A DNA stretch of 64,000 nucleotides from positions 682,001 to 746,000 of the forward strand of contig NBBA01000013.1 of NCBI GenBank assembly GCA_002794785.1, given 5' to 3'. The notes under the pieces were generated by a model. That model saw only the letters and a program-made list of their open reading frames with translations, did no database searches and was not told the origin of the DNA. Positions within the stretch are counted from its first letter, which is position 1; each line of letters opens with the position of its first letter. Positions 23,699 through 35,796 of the stretch are shown one piece after another. This DNA is from Coniferiporia sulphurascens. Lineage: Eukaryota > Basidiomycota > Agaricomycetes > Hymenochaetales > Hymenochaetaceae. The position numbers and the translations under genes were made by a program.

Positions 23699-25544
23699 CT
23701 AACCCCCTCGCTCCGTTTTACCGATCCCAGCAGTAGCCTTTTCGTCTGTCTCGTCTCTTTGTACCCTCAGTCTGGCGATCTCGTACTCGGCAGCTTTCCA
23801 TTTCTCCATGAAGATATCCCTCTCCTTTAAGGCGACGTGTTTCTCCTTCAAGACCGCCTCCCTCTCCCGAGCAGCAGAATGCATTGCATCGTCTCGCCCT
23901 TTGACGAATAATTGAACTAGCTCCTCAATATTCTGGTATTCGTATGCCCACGATCCCTTTTCATAGTTTTCGACATATTCCTTCATTATGTTCTCCCTTA
24001 CATGATCGTCAAAGCCACCCAGACCGTACGAACCGAAGCGACACGATGGTTTGCAAAGCCTGCTGAGATAATTTGAGAAGGTGTTAACCTTTTCGTCAAT
24101 CGGTGAGGCGCCAAGGTCAAGTTCTTCCAAACTTTCAAACACCGACGTGACGCAGTCCGGGATCCTAGATGTGCAATCCACGTAGAGTGATAGGCACTTG
24201 ATATTTGGGCATATCTTGGCAATCTCATGGAGAATATTGGGGGTAAGGAGAGGCCCAAGCAACATAACTGGGTGACCATTCAAACGCAGTCTCTGTATAA
24301 GCGGGAAAGAAGATATGAACTGCACCAGTTTGTCGTCATCAAAGATAAGAGGAACCGGCCAATATATTGCGAACTTTGTCAGCTTTGGGAAATAAAGATT
24401 AATGAAGGGCCTTGACGAGAAATCGAGACACTGGCGCCCCAAAACATCCGTCAATGAAGCGAAACTCCATCCCGGAAAAGAAATCGTATTTATCTCGAGT
24501 GAAAGAAGCGATCTGCAAGAACACGAGATGGTTTCGAGAAAGGAATGCAGTGTTTCAGCATTCTCGAACGAACGGGAACGCAAATCCAACAACCCTAGAT
24601 TCGGTGTAAAGCTAATGAGCTTAGTAACATCGGAAAGGTCGGCCGTCAACTCGAGTTTTGTTAAAGAAAGGAAGAAACCATGAGGGCTTAATTGCAAGAA
24701 ATAAACACGCCGTGTCACGTATCCGGAACTCCGATCCCAAAAAGAGCCCTTTACCTGCGGTAGACGCGACAAAACCGCTTCGCTCTGTGCGGTCGAAGTG
24801 CCAGGGGGAAGGTGAGCAATTTCCAGCTCCGGTAAATGGGAGAACAGCTCAGCAATTTCCATATCCAAATGCTGTTTGAATTCCGAGCGGTAATCAAGGC
24901 GTTTGAGACGCGGGGCCCGTGTTATCACTTGTACGAAGAATTCTGAGACCTCACGGCGATCAATGGGGATGCTAAGGGACAGTTCAACGAGACTGTCGGA
25001 CATGAATAGAATCGAAATATCAAGGAACACGCTTTCGACGGGCCAAACCGCGAGTTTCGTCAACTTCGGAGTAAAACACACTGTCGACCCGCGGCAACAC
25101 AGTTGCATGACTGCTTCTGTGGAAAGTTTCGCAGATAGATCTTCGTCAATAATAAGTTCTCTGACCCGCTGTGCGTATTTCCGAAAGCGTTCCCAATTGC
25201 GATCTGTCAATCTTGTCCGGAAGTACAATAAACCGTCACCAGGTTTCTATCGTGACGGAGATTAAGTCACTACTCATGTTGTGGCGACAATGCAAAAGAA
25301 AAATGTTAATTATTTTACTCACACTTAGTACCAGATGAGATAGTACTTCAAACAACGGGTGGGGATTGTCTAGCTCCCTCCACAAATAATCGAGGGCACA
25401 GTCCGACCAGGCAGAGCAGACGGCCGCACACCGTGCCAAAGTTGCCCTTTTTGCAAACCTAAAAATCCGTCTTCGAAGTTCTGGGGCTTCAAAGATGCTC
25501 GACTTGTGGCGCGTTAAAACTGATGGCTTAACCTCTGTGCACAT
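23699..25544 (-). CDS. FB3: F-box protein with degenerate leucine-rich repeats and coiled coil
   Basis: Exons 25323-25544 and 23699-25246 join in phase over a 76-nt intron to 589 residues. The F-box (FEAPELRRRIFRFAKRATLARC, AVCSAWSDCALDYLWREL) is at residues about 18-60. Leucine-rich segments parallel FB1 (FTPNLGLLDLRS, FPKLTKFAIYW, CPNIKCLSLYVDC, FESLEELDLGAS). The C-terminus is a longer coiled coil with the repeat LKEKHVALKERDIFMEKWKAAE. A substrate adaptor of an SCF ubiquitin ligase is the likely role by family. The frame is open throughout. Confidence 0.8.
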
Positions 25545-26199
25545 AGGTGGTCGAAGGCTCTAAGCGGCAGTACTAGTGGAAGGGAGTCAAGTTTCAGAAA
25601 GTACGCGACTCGGACATCCCGATTCGGATGTGTTTGGGCGCCCAGAGCGAATCAGGACAGTTCTTTTTTCTACGCGAAAATATTATATCAGCATATGTAA
25701 TCAACGAGCTCGAAGGGAACTTGAAAAGGATAACCAAAGAGAAAAGACCTCCGGGTAAGCACTCAATACCATTCCCTAGCGTCGGACAGACATCGAGCGG
25801 ACAATTACAAGTCCTGGCCACCATTTAAATCTCTACTGTTGAAAGACTTCGTCCGACTCCGGGACGCACTATTTAACTCGAGACTTCCACGGTCCACCGG
25901 CGCGCGCTTTCAAGCCAGCACAGGTGAGATATTTTTTCGGACTGCTACTGTGCGTCTACAAAGCGAATACACACGTTATAACGGATACCTGTAATGTGCA
26001 GCTTGAACGTATCAAGCACAACGAGTAGTCAGGAAGATATTTCGAAACCTGTGATTAAGGGAATAACGACGTCGGAGCAATGAGTGCATAATGCTGTTCA
26101 AGTTATACTACTATATCATGGCGGCAGGATTGATAAAGTAAGGATGAAGGTTTTAATTGGTCCGGTGGGTGCGTCATACTAACGTGAGCCTCCCGATGT
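25545..26199. other. Intergenic between FB3 and the HS5 remnant
   Basis: No gene. The part near 26000-26199 resembles the 3' flank of HS6 (about 48390-48555), so the HS5/HS6 duplication includes downstream sequence. Confidence 0.4.
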
Positions 26200-27187
26200 C
26201 ACCCATGCACAAAAGAGCACGAGCTTCAAGCAGCGTAAGCTTTCCCTGTCCGGCAAGTTCATCGAACCACTCCTTGCTCTCTTCACGCGGCATATTCCTT
26301 ACAGCGTGGTGCCCTCTTTATTTTTTATACCGAGCTCAATGAACATTGGCAGAAGTCTGCTCAAGTCACGACCCGGTGAGACAAGGAAGGAGACGATGGC
26401 TGACTCGGAATTCTCGCCTGGCGGCGTTGTCGGCAATGTAGCAGAAGCGAGAAATCTAGACGGTTTGACATCGGTCGGCAGCAAAGTGGTAGTAACCTCA
26501 GGCTCTTCAAAAGGTTGCGGCTCGTTGAGTGGAAGTTGGTGACTCACTGTCGGAGGGTATTTTATTATTTTGGGACTAGGGTATTGTGTTTCTCTAAGTG
26601 AAGCGGAGGAAGTATCCCCAGGCCTAGTGGAGCTGACTCCCTCGGTAGGGCACTTACATATTGATTTGTACCGGAGCAACCGTGTAGGCGGGATGGAAAT
26701 CGTGACGGCGGCCTGGGTAGGACCAGGGGCCGTTCCAGGACGTCGCGCCGGCACCACGTCTAATCTCTCCGTCTCTGCGAGGCCGGGGAAATAAGGTTCT
26801 TAAAAATTCCTTCGCTCACATCAGGTTCCTTAAAGAACACAGGAATCAAAGAGTGTTAGGTGTCAATGACTAGAGGAGATCAACTCCAGGCTTACTCGTT
26901 TCCGCACGACTAGAGCCGAAAGGAGCCCAGGGTTCAGAACGGCGTTGGTTGAGGACGAGGATTCTATTTGCGTAGCTCTGATAGCGTTTAACATAAAATT
27001 TTCTAGATTGACCTGTGAATACTCCCCATAGGGCCGTTTCTTCTGATCAGCGGAAATGGCCTCTTCCGCCAAGTGGACGGACGAACACGAAGGAGCTAAG
27101 TTCTATTGACACAGACCAGTCAATTTACCGATATAAACAAAGAGCGACATACGCAAATACCTGTTTTTCTTCGTAAGTTCTTATAAG
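26200..27187 (-). pseudogene. HS5: HTH/SAM-like family pseudogene lacking its HTH exon
   Basis: A near relative of HS6. It keeps the micro-exon (27161-27187, LIRTYEEKQ), the next exon (LNPGLLSALVVRKR, lower end near 26894) and the C-terminal exon (FLVSPGRDLSRLLPMFIELGIKN). Compared with HS6 it has a 1-nt deletion after the EGTTL codons near 26306, which creates a stop. A small indel near 26775 gives another stop, and a short deletion lies near the C-terminal LLC. The HTH exon expected about 100 bases upstream of 27187 is absent; a transposon end begins at 27226 instead. Confidence 0.75.
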
Positions 27188-27399
27188 CTTGGACAAATGG
27201 GAAAACACCAAACCGGAAGTAGCTACAGTGTAGTCCGCCTCCTTTGCACACCACTGCTCCTTTGCACAGTACACGTTTTCCACATCAATTCTCAAGATCT
27301 TGTTGTGAAAATATTTGTGTTTGTTGACTAGGACTAGGACTATCTGAATACAAAAAAAGAGAAGCAGGGTAAAAGTTTGGGAATTGCAAGGAGCATAAT

Positions 27400-27656
27400 T
27401 ATTAAATAAATATAATGAATGATTAAAATAGTACGTGGTCATATGAACAACCACCTTACTAAGGGAATGATAACGCAATGATAATGCCATATGATAGGAG
27501 CTATGATAGTTATAGTATACGTAGCTCACGGTAGATGTATATAAGGAGAGCTGGTCTCTACCATGAAATACATCGGTTTATGCTGATAACCCACCTTCTC
27601 CTCAAAACTTCACCACTGCACCTCATTGTCTACCACAACATGCGTAGATTTTAAGA
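27400..27656 (+). repeat. 5' LTR of copia copy 1
   Basis: 257 bp, beginning TATTAAATAA and ending GATTTTAAGA rather than the usual TG...CA. It contains a TATA-like box (TATATAAGG near 27538). It is directly preceded by the target copy ATAAT and followed by the primer site. Confidence 0.9.
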
Positions 27657-27674
27657 GGTTATGAGCCTTGACTC
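27657..27674 (+). other. Primer binding site complementary to initiator tRNA-Met anticodon arm
   Basis: The 18 bases next to the LTR, GGTTATGAGCCTTGACTC, have a complement containing GGCTCATAACC. This is the conserved anticodon stem-loop of eukaryotic initiator tRNA-Met. Drosophila copia primes from a cleaved 5' half of this tRNA using a very similar site, so half-tRNA priming is likely. The identical 18 bases occur in copy 2 (41993-42010). Confidence 0.65.
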
Positions 27675-27725
27675 TACAACTAACGAAACAATTAATGAAA
27701 TTATAAATCCTCGAATAACGAAATT

Positions 27726-30700
27726 ATGTCTGACAGACAGAAACAAAACACTCGTGAGCAAACACAGTTGCAAAAATTATCAGGATTATGCATAATTGCT
27801 AATGAACTAAAAATAACATATACGCAGTCATCAACTATCGAAGAACTTGAAGAAAAAATTCAAAAAGCCAAAGATAGCAAAAGGTTAGTTGATTTAATAA
27901 TTTAATGTAACCTTAGACAAATACCTATTAACGGAACAGAACAACAAATACAAGATCAAATAAACAGGTATGATAATTCTACCAAAGATGAAAAATTAAA
28001 AATAAAAGCTGACTATAAAATGGAATTAACAAACCATGCTGAAGACTTAGGAATATCAGATCAAGGAAAATCATCTGAAATCAGATACTGAATTAGTACG
28101 TATTTGGGCATATCAGACCCAACAGAAAAAGAACAATTTAAAATTGACAATCCTTATATTAAGCCAGAAGATGATAAAAAAGAAGACGATGATAAAAAAG
28201 AAGATAACGAAGAAGAAAACTCTGAAGAATCCAAAAATAACCCATCACATGAGCCATCAGAACCATCTGAACCTGATGATTCAGATGCTAATGATACTGA
28301 GGAAGATGAACTGAGTATGGCAACTAAACTCATGGAACTCCAGAAATTCTTCGATGGAATCAAGAAACTCGATGGGCACAGAAACTACAAACTCTGGAAT
28401 TACAGAGTCTGCAGCGCCATTGAAAGTGCAGGTTACGGTAACCTGCTCACTAACTCCCCAGGAACTGGAGAGAATGGTATATCAAGCGCTTTATATAACG
28501 GCATTATGTGTTAAGCTCAACGGTTACACGGTGATCGACATTGGGGCTTCCTGATCGTTAGAACTGATGGTATGGCAACGGAGCTTCCTAGATGTCGTAA
28601 GTTGAGGGGGATCGTTGATGGGGCTTCCTGATTGGCGATGTGACGCGGTAGGCTTCTGTAGTGAGTCGGGTTATGACGAAGCGACTAATGGCCGAGTGGC
28701 ACACAGTAGACTGGTGGTAGCAGATAATTGGCTTGTATGAACAAAGAGCACAAGCTTAGGGCTTGTGCTACTGAAGTTACATGCTTATATGCTACTCTAT
28801 GTGTTTGCTACTGTAGCGACTTGGTTAGGTATGTTTACCAGACTATGGAAGGTCATGGAAACGCAAGGAAGGCCTTGGTAATACAAGTACGGTGATCAGT
28901 GAGCAAGGCACGTCATGATGGTGCAATAAGGCATCATCATGGCGTCGTATGGCGCAAGGCGAAATGAGGATGAGTAAGGCAGAGAAATGGGGGAGTTGCG
29001 CTGACTGATGATGATGAAGAGGAAGTGAGTCAGCGCAATAGGGGAAAGTAAAGGAAAATTGTAACATTATGTGCACTATGCCCAACAAAATATTGGCTTA
29101 TTATCTTAATTTTAACAAAGATATTCCAGCGCTACTCAAAGTGCTTGATGGACGATATAATGTCCAGACAACAATTACAAAGGGCTTTAACGAGGCTGCC
29201 CTTTTTGATATCAGAGGTCATGTCAGCCATTTCAATGGAATGCTCGATAACCTCAGCAATAAATACGAGGAACTCATAGCCCAAGGGGTAAAAGTTTCAG
29301 AGTCGACATACATATCGGCTATAATGAGGGCAACGCCCAAACAATACCAATACATACTCACGCAGAGTGAGCTATATATTAAAACCATTAATGAAACAAA
29401 TCCGGACAAAGATGAAATTGAACTAACCCCTCAATTTTTACTAACGGCATTACGAAATGCCTTCGAGGGGTGGCGTAAAAATCATCAGAGGACAGGAGCG
29501 GCGGCTAATCACCTGCCCAAGGATGAGCGGACTCACCCCTATTTCAGGGGCCACGGACGCGGTTTTAGCCATGGTGTACAGCCACGAGGTCACGGCTATA
29601 GAGGCTGTGGCAGATATATGCGAGGACAAGGACGAGGGGGATATTCCCCTAACCAACAATCACACGTTATTAAGTGTTACAACTGTAATAAGTTAGGTCA
29701 CTTCAGTTGCGATTGCTGGACACCAAAAACGGAATGGATGAAGGCAGCCCAGAAGAAAAAAGAGGACACAAATGACAATAAAGGAAAAGGGAAGGAAACG
29801 GGTGCATCAGCAGCACCGACAACGACTGGGGCAAGTGCGGCCCAGGCTAAACATACCGCAGCAGCAGCAGCAATAAATGTCACATCGAGCTCTTGAATTG
29901 AGTTAAGTGCTGTAATAGGCCAAGGCGAAACTGCCTTTATAACCAAAATCGACGATAACGACTTCGACATGGGAGAATTCCCAATATATTCTTATAATGA
30001 CTTTCTTGATGCAATAGGAAATCATGATAGTGCCATGGAAGACGTGGATGACAATAATTTAGACGTAAGCATTAATGCTATAACAACAGAAAAATTTGCT
30101 AACAATGTTTATTCTTCAATGGATATAATTGATACTGGTGCAACAATACATTTAACACCATATCTAAATCGATTACGAAATACTTACAAAACTGACACAA
30201 TTATGATAACAGCTGCCAACAAAACAACATTTATGGCAAACATAGTAGGGGATCTTAAGCTTTACATCCCCAACGGACACTCAGTAAGTGTCATAACATT
30301 ATCAAACATTTATTACAATCCTAAAATGAATATGACATTAGTCTCTCAAGGACTTCTATGTCAAGATGGCTACAAATTTATTTATAAAGAAAATGAATGT
30401 ACAATAAAGTATCCTAATGGATCTTTATGCAGAAAAATTAAAAACAAAAACGGATTGTATAGTATATTTAACAACGATGTACAAGCAGCTACGAAAAATG
30501 TAACACTATTTGAACTCCATAAAAAACTTGGACATATAAGCTATGCTTATATTAAGAAATTACTTAAAGAAGATCAAATTACAAATAATAAAATTTCAAA
30601 TTACGATGAAACTCAATGTACAATTTGCATAGAAGCAAATATAAAAAGAATGCAAATTCCAAAATTACGTGTCTCAAAGTTAGCAGAAAAATTTGGCAAT

Positions 30701-33127
30701 CACATCCATATGGATATATGGGGACCCACATCCACTCATGCTATTGGAGGATATAAATATCTTCTAACACTTGTAGATGATGCTACAAGATGGATAAAAA
30801 TGATTTTATTAAAAACAAAAGACGAGGGCTTAAATGCTTATACAACTTGGGCTAACATGCTCAATACACAATTCAATATAAAAATAAAAATATTACAAAG
30901 CGATAACGATACAGTATTTTTAAGTAAACAATTTACTGAATATTTAGAAAAAAACAGAACAATACGAAAGCTGACTGTTCACGATACGCCACAACAAAAC
31001 GGAGTAGCAGAACGATCACATCAAACGATTCTAAACAATACATGAGTAAATCTGCTACAAGCAAAATTACCACCCAGTCTATGGGGAGAAGCTGTAAAAT
31101 ACAGCACTTATGTTTACAATAGAATGCCAAAGAGCGCTATTGATTTTAAAACACCATATTTCAAAAGATATAACGAAAATTATAACATAGACAATTTAAA
31201 AGAATTTGGCCAATATTGCATAATATGACAAGAAGACATTAACAAATTACAACCAAAAGGAATTTATGCACAATGGCTAGGTTTTGATGAAGAAAGTAAA
31301 GGTCATAGAACTTATCATGACCAAAAAATCACAGTCAAACAAAATTTACAATTTTTAGATTCTCCTCCATCTAAAATTGAAGGGGAGAATATAACAGAAA
31401 AACAAAACAAACAAATACAAGAATTAACAAAAGAAAGACCAATAAGAACAATAAAACCAACAAAAAGATCATTAGGTCTTAACTTTGATGAACAAAACAC
31501 AGTCGCTTACCTTATGGAATTTAATCAATTCAATATGGAATTAATAGGCAATCCAAATTCATACCAACAAGCGATCAATAGAATTGACGCAAATCAGTGG
31601 ATCACGGCAATGAAAGAAGAAATAAAAATGCTAATCAAAAGATCTACATGGAAAATCATTGATCCACCAAAAGAAGCAAACATAATAGGAACAAGATTCA
31701 TTTACAAAACAAAAAGATTAGCAAACAGAGAAATCGAACGTTACAAAGCAAGATTAGTAGTTCAAGGATTTGCCCAAAAAGAGGGTGTAGACTACTACTC
31801 AAATGATACATTCACTCCAGTAGCACGATTAGCTACAGTAAGAACTATATTAAGTTGGAGCACAACAAATAATTACAAAATTCACCAAATCAATATTAAA
31901 TCAGCTTACCTATATGGTGAACTAGATAAAAATGAAAATATATATATAAAACCACCACCAGGAAATCTAATCAAAATAAAACCTGGACAAGTTTTAAAAT
32001 TAAATAAAGCCTTATACGGATTAAAACAAGCAGGCAGACGATGGTATAAAAAATTATCAGAAATATTAATTGGAATAGGACTAACACGAGCAGTCCAAGA
32101 TAATGCAGTATTCCTAAGAAAAGTAAAAGGAAAAACAATTCTAATACTTTTCATACATGTTGACAACATAACGATATGTGGCTTAAATTTATTAATAATA
32201 AAAGCCTTTAAAGATGAAATAGGAAAACATGTAAAATTTACTGACAGAAATGATGTACATTGGCTACTCGGCATTGAAATCGAAAGAAACCAAGAAGAAA
32301 GAATTATAAAACTAAGACAAAAACATTATATTGAAAATATAATAGAAAAATATAAGTTAAAAGACGCTGCAACAGTACGAACACCAATGACACCTGGACA
32401 AGTGTTAAAATCACTTGAAGATCCAACTAATGAAGAATTAAACTTCATGAATCAAATACCTTATATGAATATGGTTGGAGCATTACGATATGCAGCAGAT
32501 TGTACAAGACCTGATATATCATTCGCAACAGGTCAATTTGCTAGGCATTTAAACAAACCTAGTATTGAACATTACAACGCAGTAAAACACTGTTTCAAAT
32601 ATTTAAAAGGAACAAATGATTATTGGTTAATACTCAGAGGTAAAGAACCAATCGAGTTAATCGGATATACCAATGCTGACGGAATGACACAAGAAGGCCA
32701 TAAAGCAATATCAGGATATATATTCCAAATTGGAAATGCAACGATATCATGGTCTAGTAAAAAACAAGAATTAGTGTCACTATCAGTATGTGAAGCTGAA
32801 CTACAAGCTTTAACTCATGGAGTCAAAGAAGCTATATGGCTAAGAAGATTGGTTGAAGAGGTACTGCAGACCTTGGATACACCTATGAAAATATTATGTG
32901 ATAATCAAGCAGCCATAACAATAGTAAACTCAACAGAACAAAAATATATGCAACAAACAAAGCATATTGATATACAAAAAGATTTTTTATGAGATTACAT
33001 TGAAAATGAAACCATATCAGTTTCATATATTCCAACTGGACAGCAAAAAGCTGATATTATGATGAAAGCGCTAATGATCGAATTAATCAAACATTTTACA
33101 AGTCTACTCCGCCTAGTAAAAGTTTGA
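27726..33127 (+). pseudogene. gag-pol of copia copy 1, inactivated
   Basis: Reads from MSDRQKQN to a stop at 33125-33127. Gag contains a charged spacer, a region similar to UBN2-type gag and a CCHC zinc knuckle (CYNCNKLGHFSCDC, near 29670). Protease IIDTGA is near 30127, the integrase HKKLGH...CTIC zinc site near 30520-30625, and integrase core residues follow (MDIWGP, LQSDND, NGVAERSHQ). Reverse transcriptase includes KARLVVQGFAQKEG and RNase H includes CDNQAAI. Stops interrupt it at about 27903, 28089, 29894, 31043, 31226 and 32990; four of these six are CGA to TGA relative to copy 2. The catalytic HVDD of the reverse transcriptase reads HVDN (32162-32167). A solo LTR also splits gag. Confidence 0.9.
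28509..29066 (+). repeat. Solo LTR of a second LTR family (copy a), inside copia copy 1
   Basis: 558 bp, beginning TGTTAAGCTC and ending TTGTAACA, with the perfect terminal inverted repeat TGTTA/TAACA and a perfect 5-bp target duplication TTATG (28504-28508, 29067-29071). No coding frame. Two more copies lie at 33737-34316 and 36094-36651. The internal region of the family is not in this window. Confidence 0.9.
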
Positions 33128-33134
33128 AGGGGAG
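33123..33134 (+). other. Polypurine tract of copia copy 1
   Basis: TTTGAAGGGGAG lies directly before the 3' LTR and overlaps the end of pol, as expected for the plus-strand primer. Copy 2 has the matching stretch on the minus strand at about 37090-37101. Confidence 0.75.
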
Positions 33135-33391
33135 TATTAAATAAATATAATGAACAATTAAAATAGTACGTGGTCATATGAACAACCACCTTACTAAGGG
33201 AATGATAATGCAATGATAACGCCATACGATAGGAGCTATGATAGTTATAGTATATGTAGCTCACGGTACATGTATATAAGGAGAGCTGGTCTCTACCATG
33301 AAATACATCGGTTTACACTGATAACCCACCTTCTCCTCAAAACTTCACCACTGCACCTCATTGTCTACCACAACGTGCGTAGATTTTAAGA
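33135..33391 (+). repeat. 3' LTR of copia copy 1
   Basis: 257 bp, same non-TG/CA ends as the 5' LTR. Ten differences from it, nine at sites that read CG in one LTR or in the related LTRs. Followed by the target copy ATAAT. Confidence 0.9.
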
Positions 33392-33736
33392 ATAATTGTA
33401 CCAAAAGTCGACATCTCTTCATTATTTTGTAATGGTGTTCAGTCATCTATGGTCTAATTTAGTAGACAAGTACCACCATAGATTGGACTGGACTACAATA
33501 AGGTATCATAACTACATCTTCCAGAAAGAACAACAGTGATGGGAATCAGACCTTGAGCAGGGTGGATGAAAATCTGAATTCAAGCCCTCTCAGGTGTGAC
33601 AAAAGTGCATTTTCTCAGCCACAACATGGCCTAATTAGGATTTATTTCAGTGGTGTCACAGGTGTGCAAAGGACCGGAATGTGTGACAAATACCCTGGAT
33701 TCTTGTATATTTTTTCACTGCTGGACCAGTGCTTGC

Positions 33737-34316
33737 TGTTAAGCTCAACGATTACGCGGTGATCGACGTCGGGGTCTCTGGATCATCGGGACTGGTGGTA
33801 TGACAACGGGGCTTCCTAGATGTCGTAAGTCAAAGGGGATCGACGATGGGGCTTCCTGATTGGCGATGTGGACGTGGTAGGCTTCTTTGGCGGAGTCGGG
33901 TTACGACGAAGAGATGATAGGCACAGGGGCACATGGTAGATGGGTGGTAGCAGATAATGGGCTTGTATGAACAAAGAGCACAAGCTTAGGGCTTGTGCTA
34001 CTGAAGTTACATGCTTATATGCTACTCTATGTGTTTGCTACTGTAGCGACTTGGTTAGGTATGTTTACCAGACTATGGGAGGTCCTGGAAATGCAAGGAA
34101 AGCCTTGGTAATACAAGTATGGTGATCAGTAAGCAAAGCACGTCATGATGGTGCATTAAGGCGTCATCATGGCGTCTTATGTCGTAGGGCGAGATAAGGA
34201 TGAGTAAGGTAGAGAAATGGGGGAGTTGCGCTGACTGATGATGACGAAGAAGGAGTGAGTCAGTGCAATAAGGAGTGAGTCAGTGCAATAAGGAAAAGTA
34301 AAGGAAAATTGTAACA
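33737..34316 (+). repeat. Solo LTR of the second LTR family (copy b)
   Basis: 580 bp with TGTTA...TAACA ends and a perfect 5-bp target duplication CTTGC (33732-33736, 34317-34321). It is about 22 bases longer than the other copies because a phrase near the 3' end (AAGGAGTGAGTCAGTGCAAT) is tandemly doubled. Confidence 0.9.
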
Positions 34317-34511
34317 CTTGCAGTATATCAAGTATTTTACTGAGCATTCTGAGTGTACCTTACCTTGGGTGTATAAGTTTTTTGAGATATAAAAATGTGT
34401 TGGGTGGGGTCAAAATATGAAATACAGTTGGGTGTGCAAAGGAGCCGGACTACACTGTATATTTTGGGGGTCTATACTGGACAAAATGATGTGATTTGGG
34501 CTTTGCACAGT

Positions 34512-35796
34512 GGCATAATTGATTATAATGATTATAATGCATTATAATCAATTATAATGCATTATAATTGATTATAATGCATTATAATTGATTATAATGC
34601 ATTATAATTGATTATAACGCATTATAATCAATTATAATCAGTTATATAACAGGCTGTGATGGAGCAAATGCCTGGACATGGATTATAACTGATTATAATC
34701 GATTATATAACCGACTGTGATGGAGCAAAGACAAAACATAGGTTATAATTGATGATATAACTGATTATATCACAGCCTGTGATGACACCATAATGCAAAG
34801 CTGAAGAATATAATCAATTATATAACCAGTTATATAATCAGTTATATCACTGATTATATCACAGCCTGGATTTTGCACTGGGGCTGATCACAATCTGTTA
34901 TATAACTGATTATGCTGCATATGGAAAGTAGGGATCAACCCATCATGATGATCATTCCAGATAAGGAAGTTATCCCTGAAGACCACATGCTTGCTTGATG
35001 GCCAGGCACATTCACACTTGGCATGAGAAATTATATCTCTAAATGTACCTATCACGTAATGTGTGAGAATAAACCCAGGTGCAAATCACACTTGACCGTG
35101 AGAATATTATACTATAAATGTACTATATGAGTACAAAAAGTCATGACTTAAATGCATTACCATATAAAGCATAAGGTTCTGTCAGGGTCAAGGCCATCAC
35201 AGATTGCATAACAGATCTGCCTATTAAATAAATATAACGAACAATATAAATATAGTATGTGGTCATATGAACAACCACCTTACTAAGTAAATGATGACAC
35301 AATGATAACGCCATACAATATAGGAGCTAGATAGTTATAGTAGTACTAGCCCACGGAACGTGTATATAAGGGGAGCTGGTCTCGCCCTAGAAATATCATC
35401 GGTTTATGCTGATAACCCACCTTGCCTCTACTCAACCACTGCACCTCATCGTCTACCACAATGTGCGTAGATTTTAAGACTGCCTAATTAAGCAGGACCC
35501 AAAACATAGGCCATCACAGACTGTGATGCAGTTATAGTGCTCATGCTTGAACTGAAAAAATCAGTGACAGTTATAGTTATAGTGACAATGATAGTTATGG
35601 CTGCCAATGCAAAGGTAAAGACTGAGACCATAACTGATTATAATTGATTATAATGGCATAATCAATTATAATCAATTATGAAATCTGTGATATAACTGAT
35701 TATAATTGATTATAATCAGTTATAATGCATTATAACTGATTATAATTGATTATAATCAGTTATAATGCATTATAACCGATTATAATCGATTATGCC
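34512..35796. repeat. AT-rich element made of short palindromes, with terminal inverted repeat
   Basis: Begins GGCATAATTGATTATAAT and ends with the inverted ATAATCGATTATGCC. Between the ends lie many variations of GATTATAATGCATTATAATC and TATAACTGATTATA, each self-complementary. A 20-base unit is repeated head to tail around 34535-34640, and similar runs lie at 35640-35790. A solo copia LTR is inserted at 35222. No coding frame. It could be a foldback-type or satellite-like element; I do not recognise the family. Confidence 0.55.
35222..35479 (+). repeat. Solo copia LTR
   Basis: 258 bp, same family as the LTRs of copia copies 1 and 2 (TATTAAATAA...GATTTTAAGA), flanked by a perfect 5-bp target duplication CTGCC (35217-35221, 35480-35484). 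It remains from LTR-LTR recombination of a full element and marks a third insertion of this family. Confidence 0.9.

Larger units (their letters stand above)
27400..33391 (+). mobile_element. Ty1/copia-type LTR retrotransposon, copy 1 (decayed)
   Basis: Full-length element with 257-bp LTRs at 27400-27656 and 33135-33391 and a 5-bp target duplication ATAAT (27395-27399 and 33392-33396). Domain order protease, integrase, reverse transcriptase, RNase H marks the copia superfamily. The LTRs differ at 10 of 257 positions, nine of them at CG/TG/CA sites. A 558-bp solo LTR of another family interrupts the gag region (28509-29066). It lies in opposite orientation to copy 2. Confidence 0.9.
27226..34457. 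mobile_element. TA-flanked terminal-inverted-repeat element, split by later insertions
   Basis: The left end at 27226 (CAGTGTAGTCCG, then CCTCCTTTGCACACC) and the inverted right end finishing at 34457 (GGTGTGCAAAGGAG, then CCGGACTACACTG) match at all but one of about 27 positions, and each is flanked by TA. Removing the copia element (27400-33391 plus one target copy) and the solo LTR (33737-34316 plus one target copy) leaves about 650 bases with no coding frame. This fits a non-autonomous Tc1/mariner-type element hit twice by LTR retrotransposons. That both ends belong to one insertion is inference. Confidence 0.55.

Noticed and set aside
27125..27529. Minus-strand open frame spanning the copia LTR border
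   Set aside because: Crosses the exact LTR boundary and target duplication, and recurs in the 3' LTR; it is a by-product of LTR sequence.
34530..34650. Regularly spaced repeats resembling a CRISPR array
   Set aside because: Units are head-to-tail palindromes without unique spacers, and the genome is eukaryotic.
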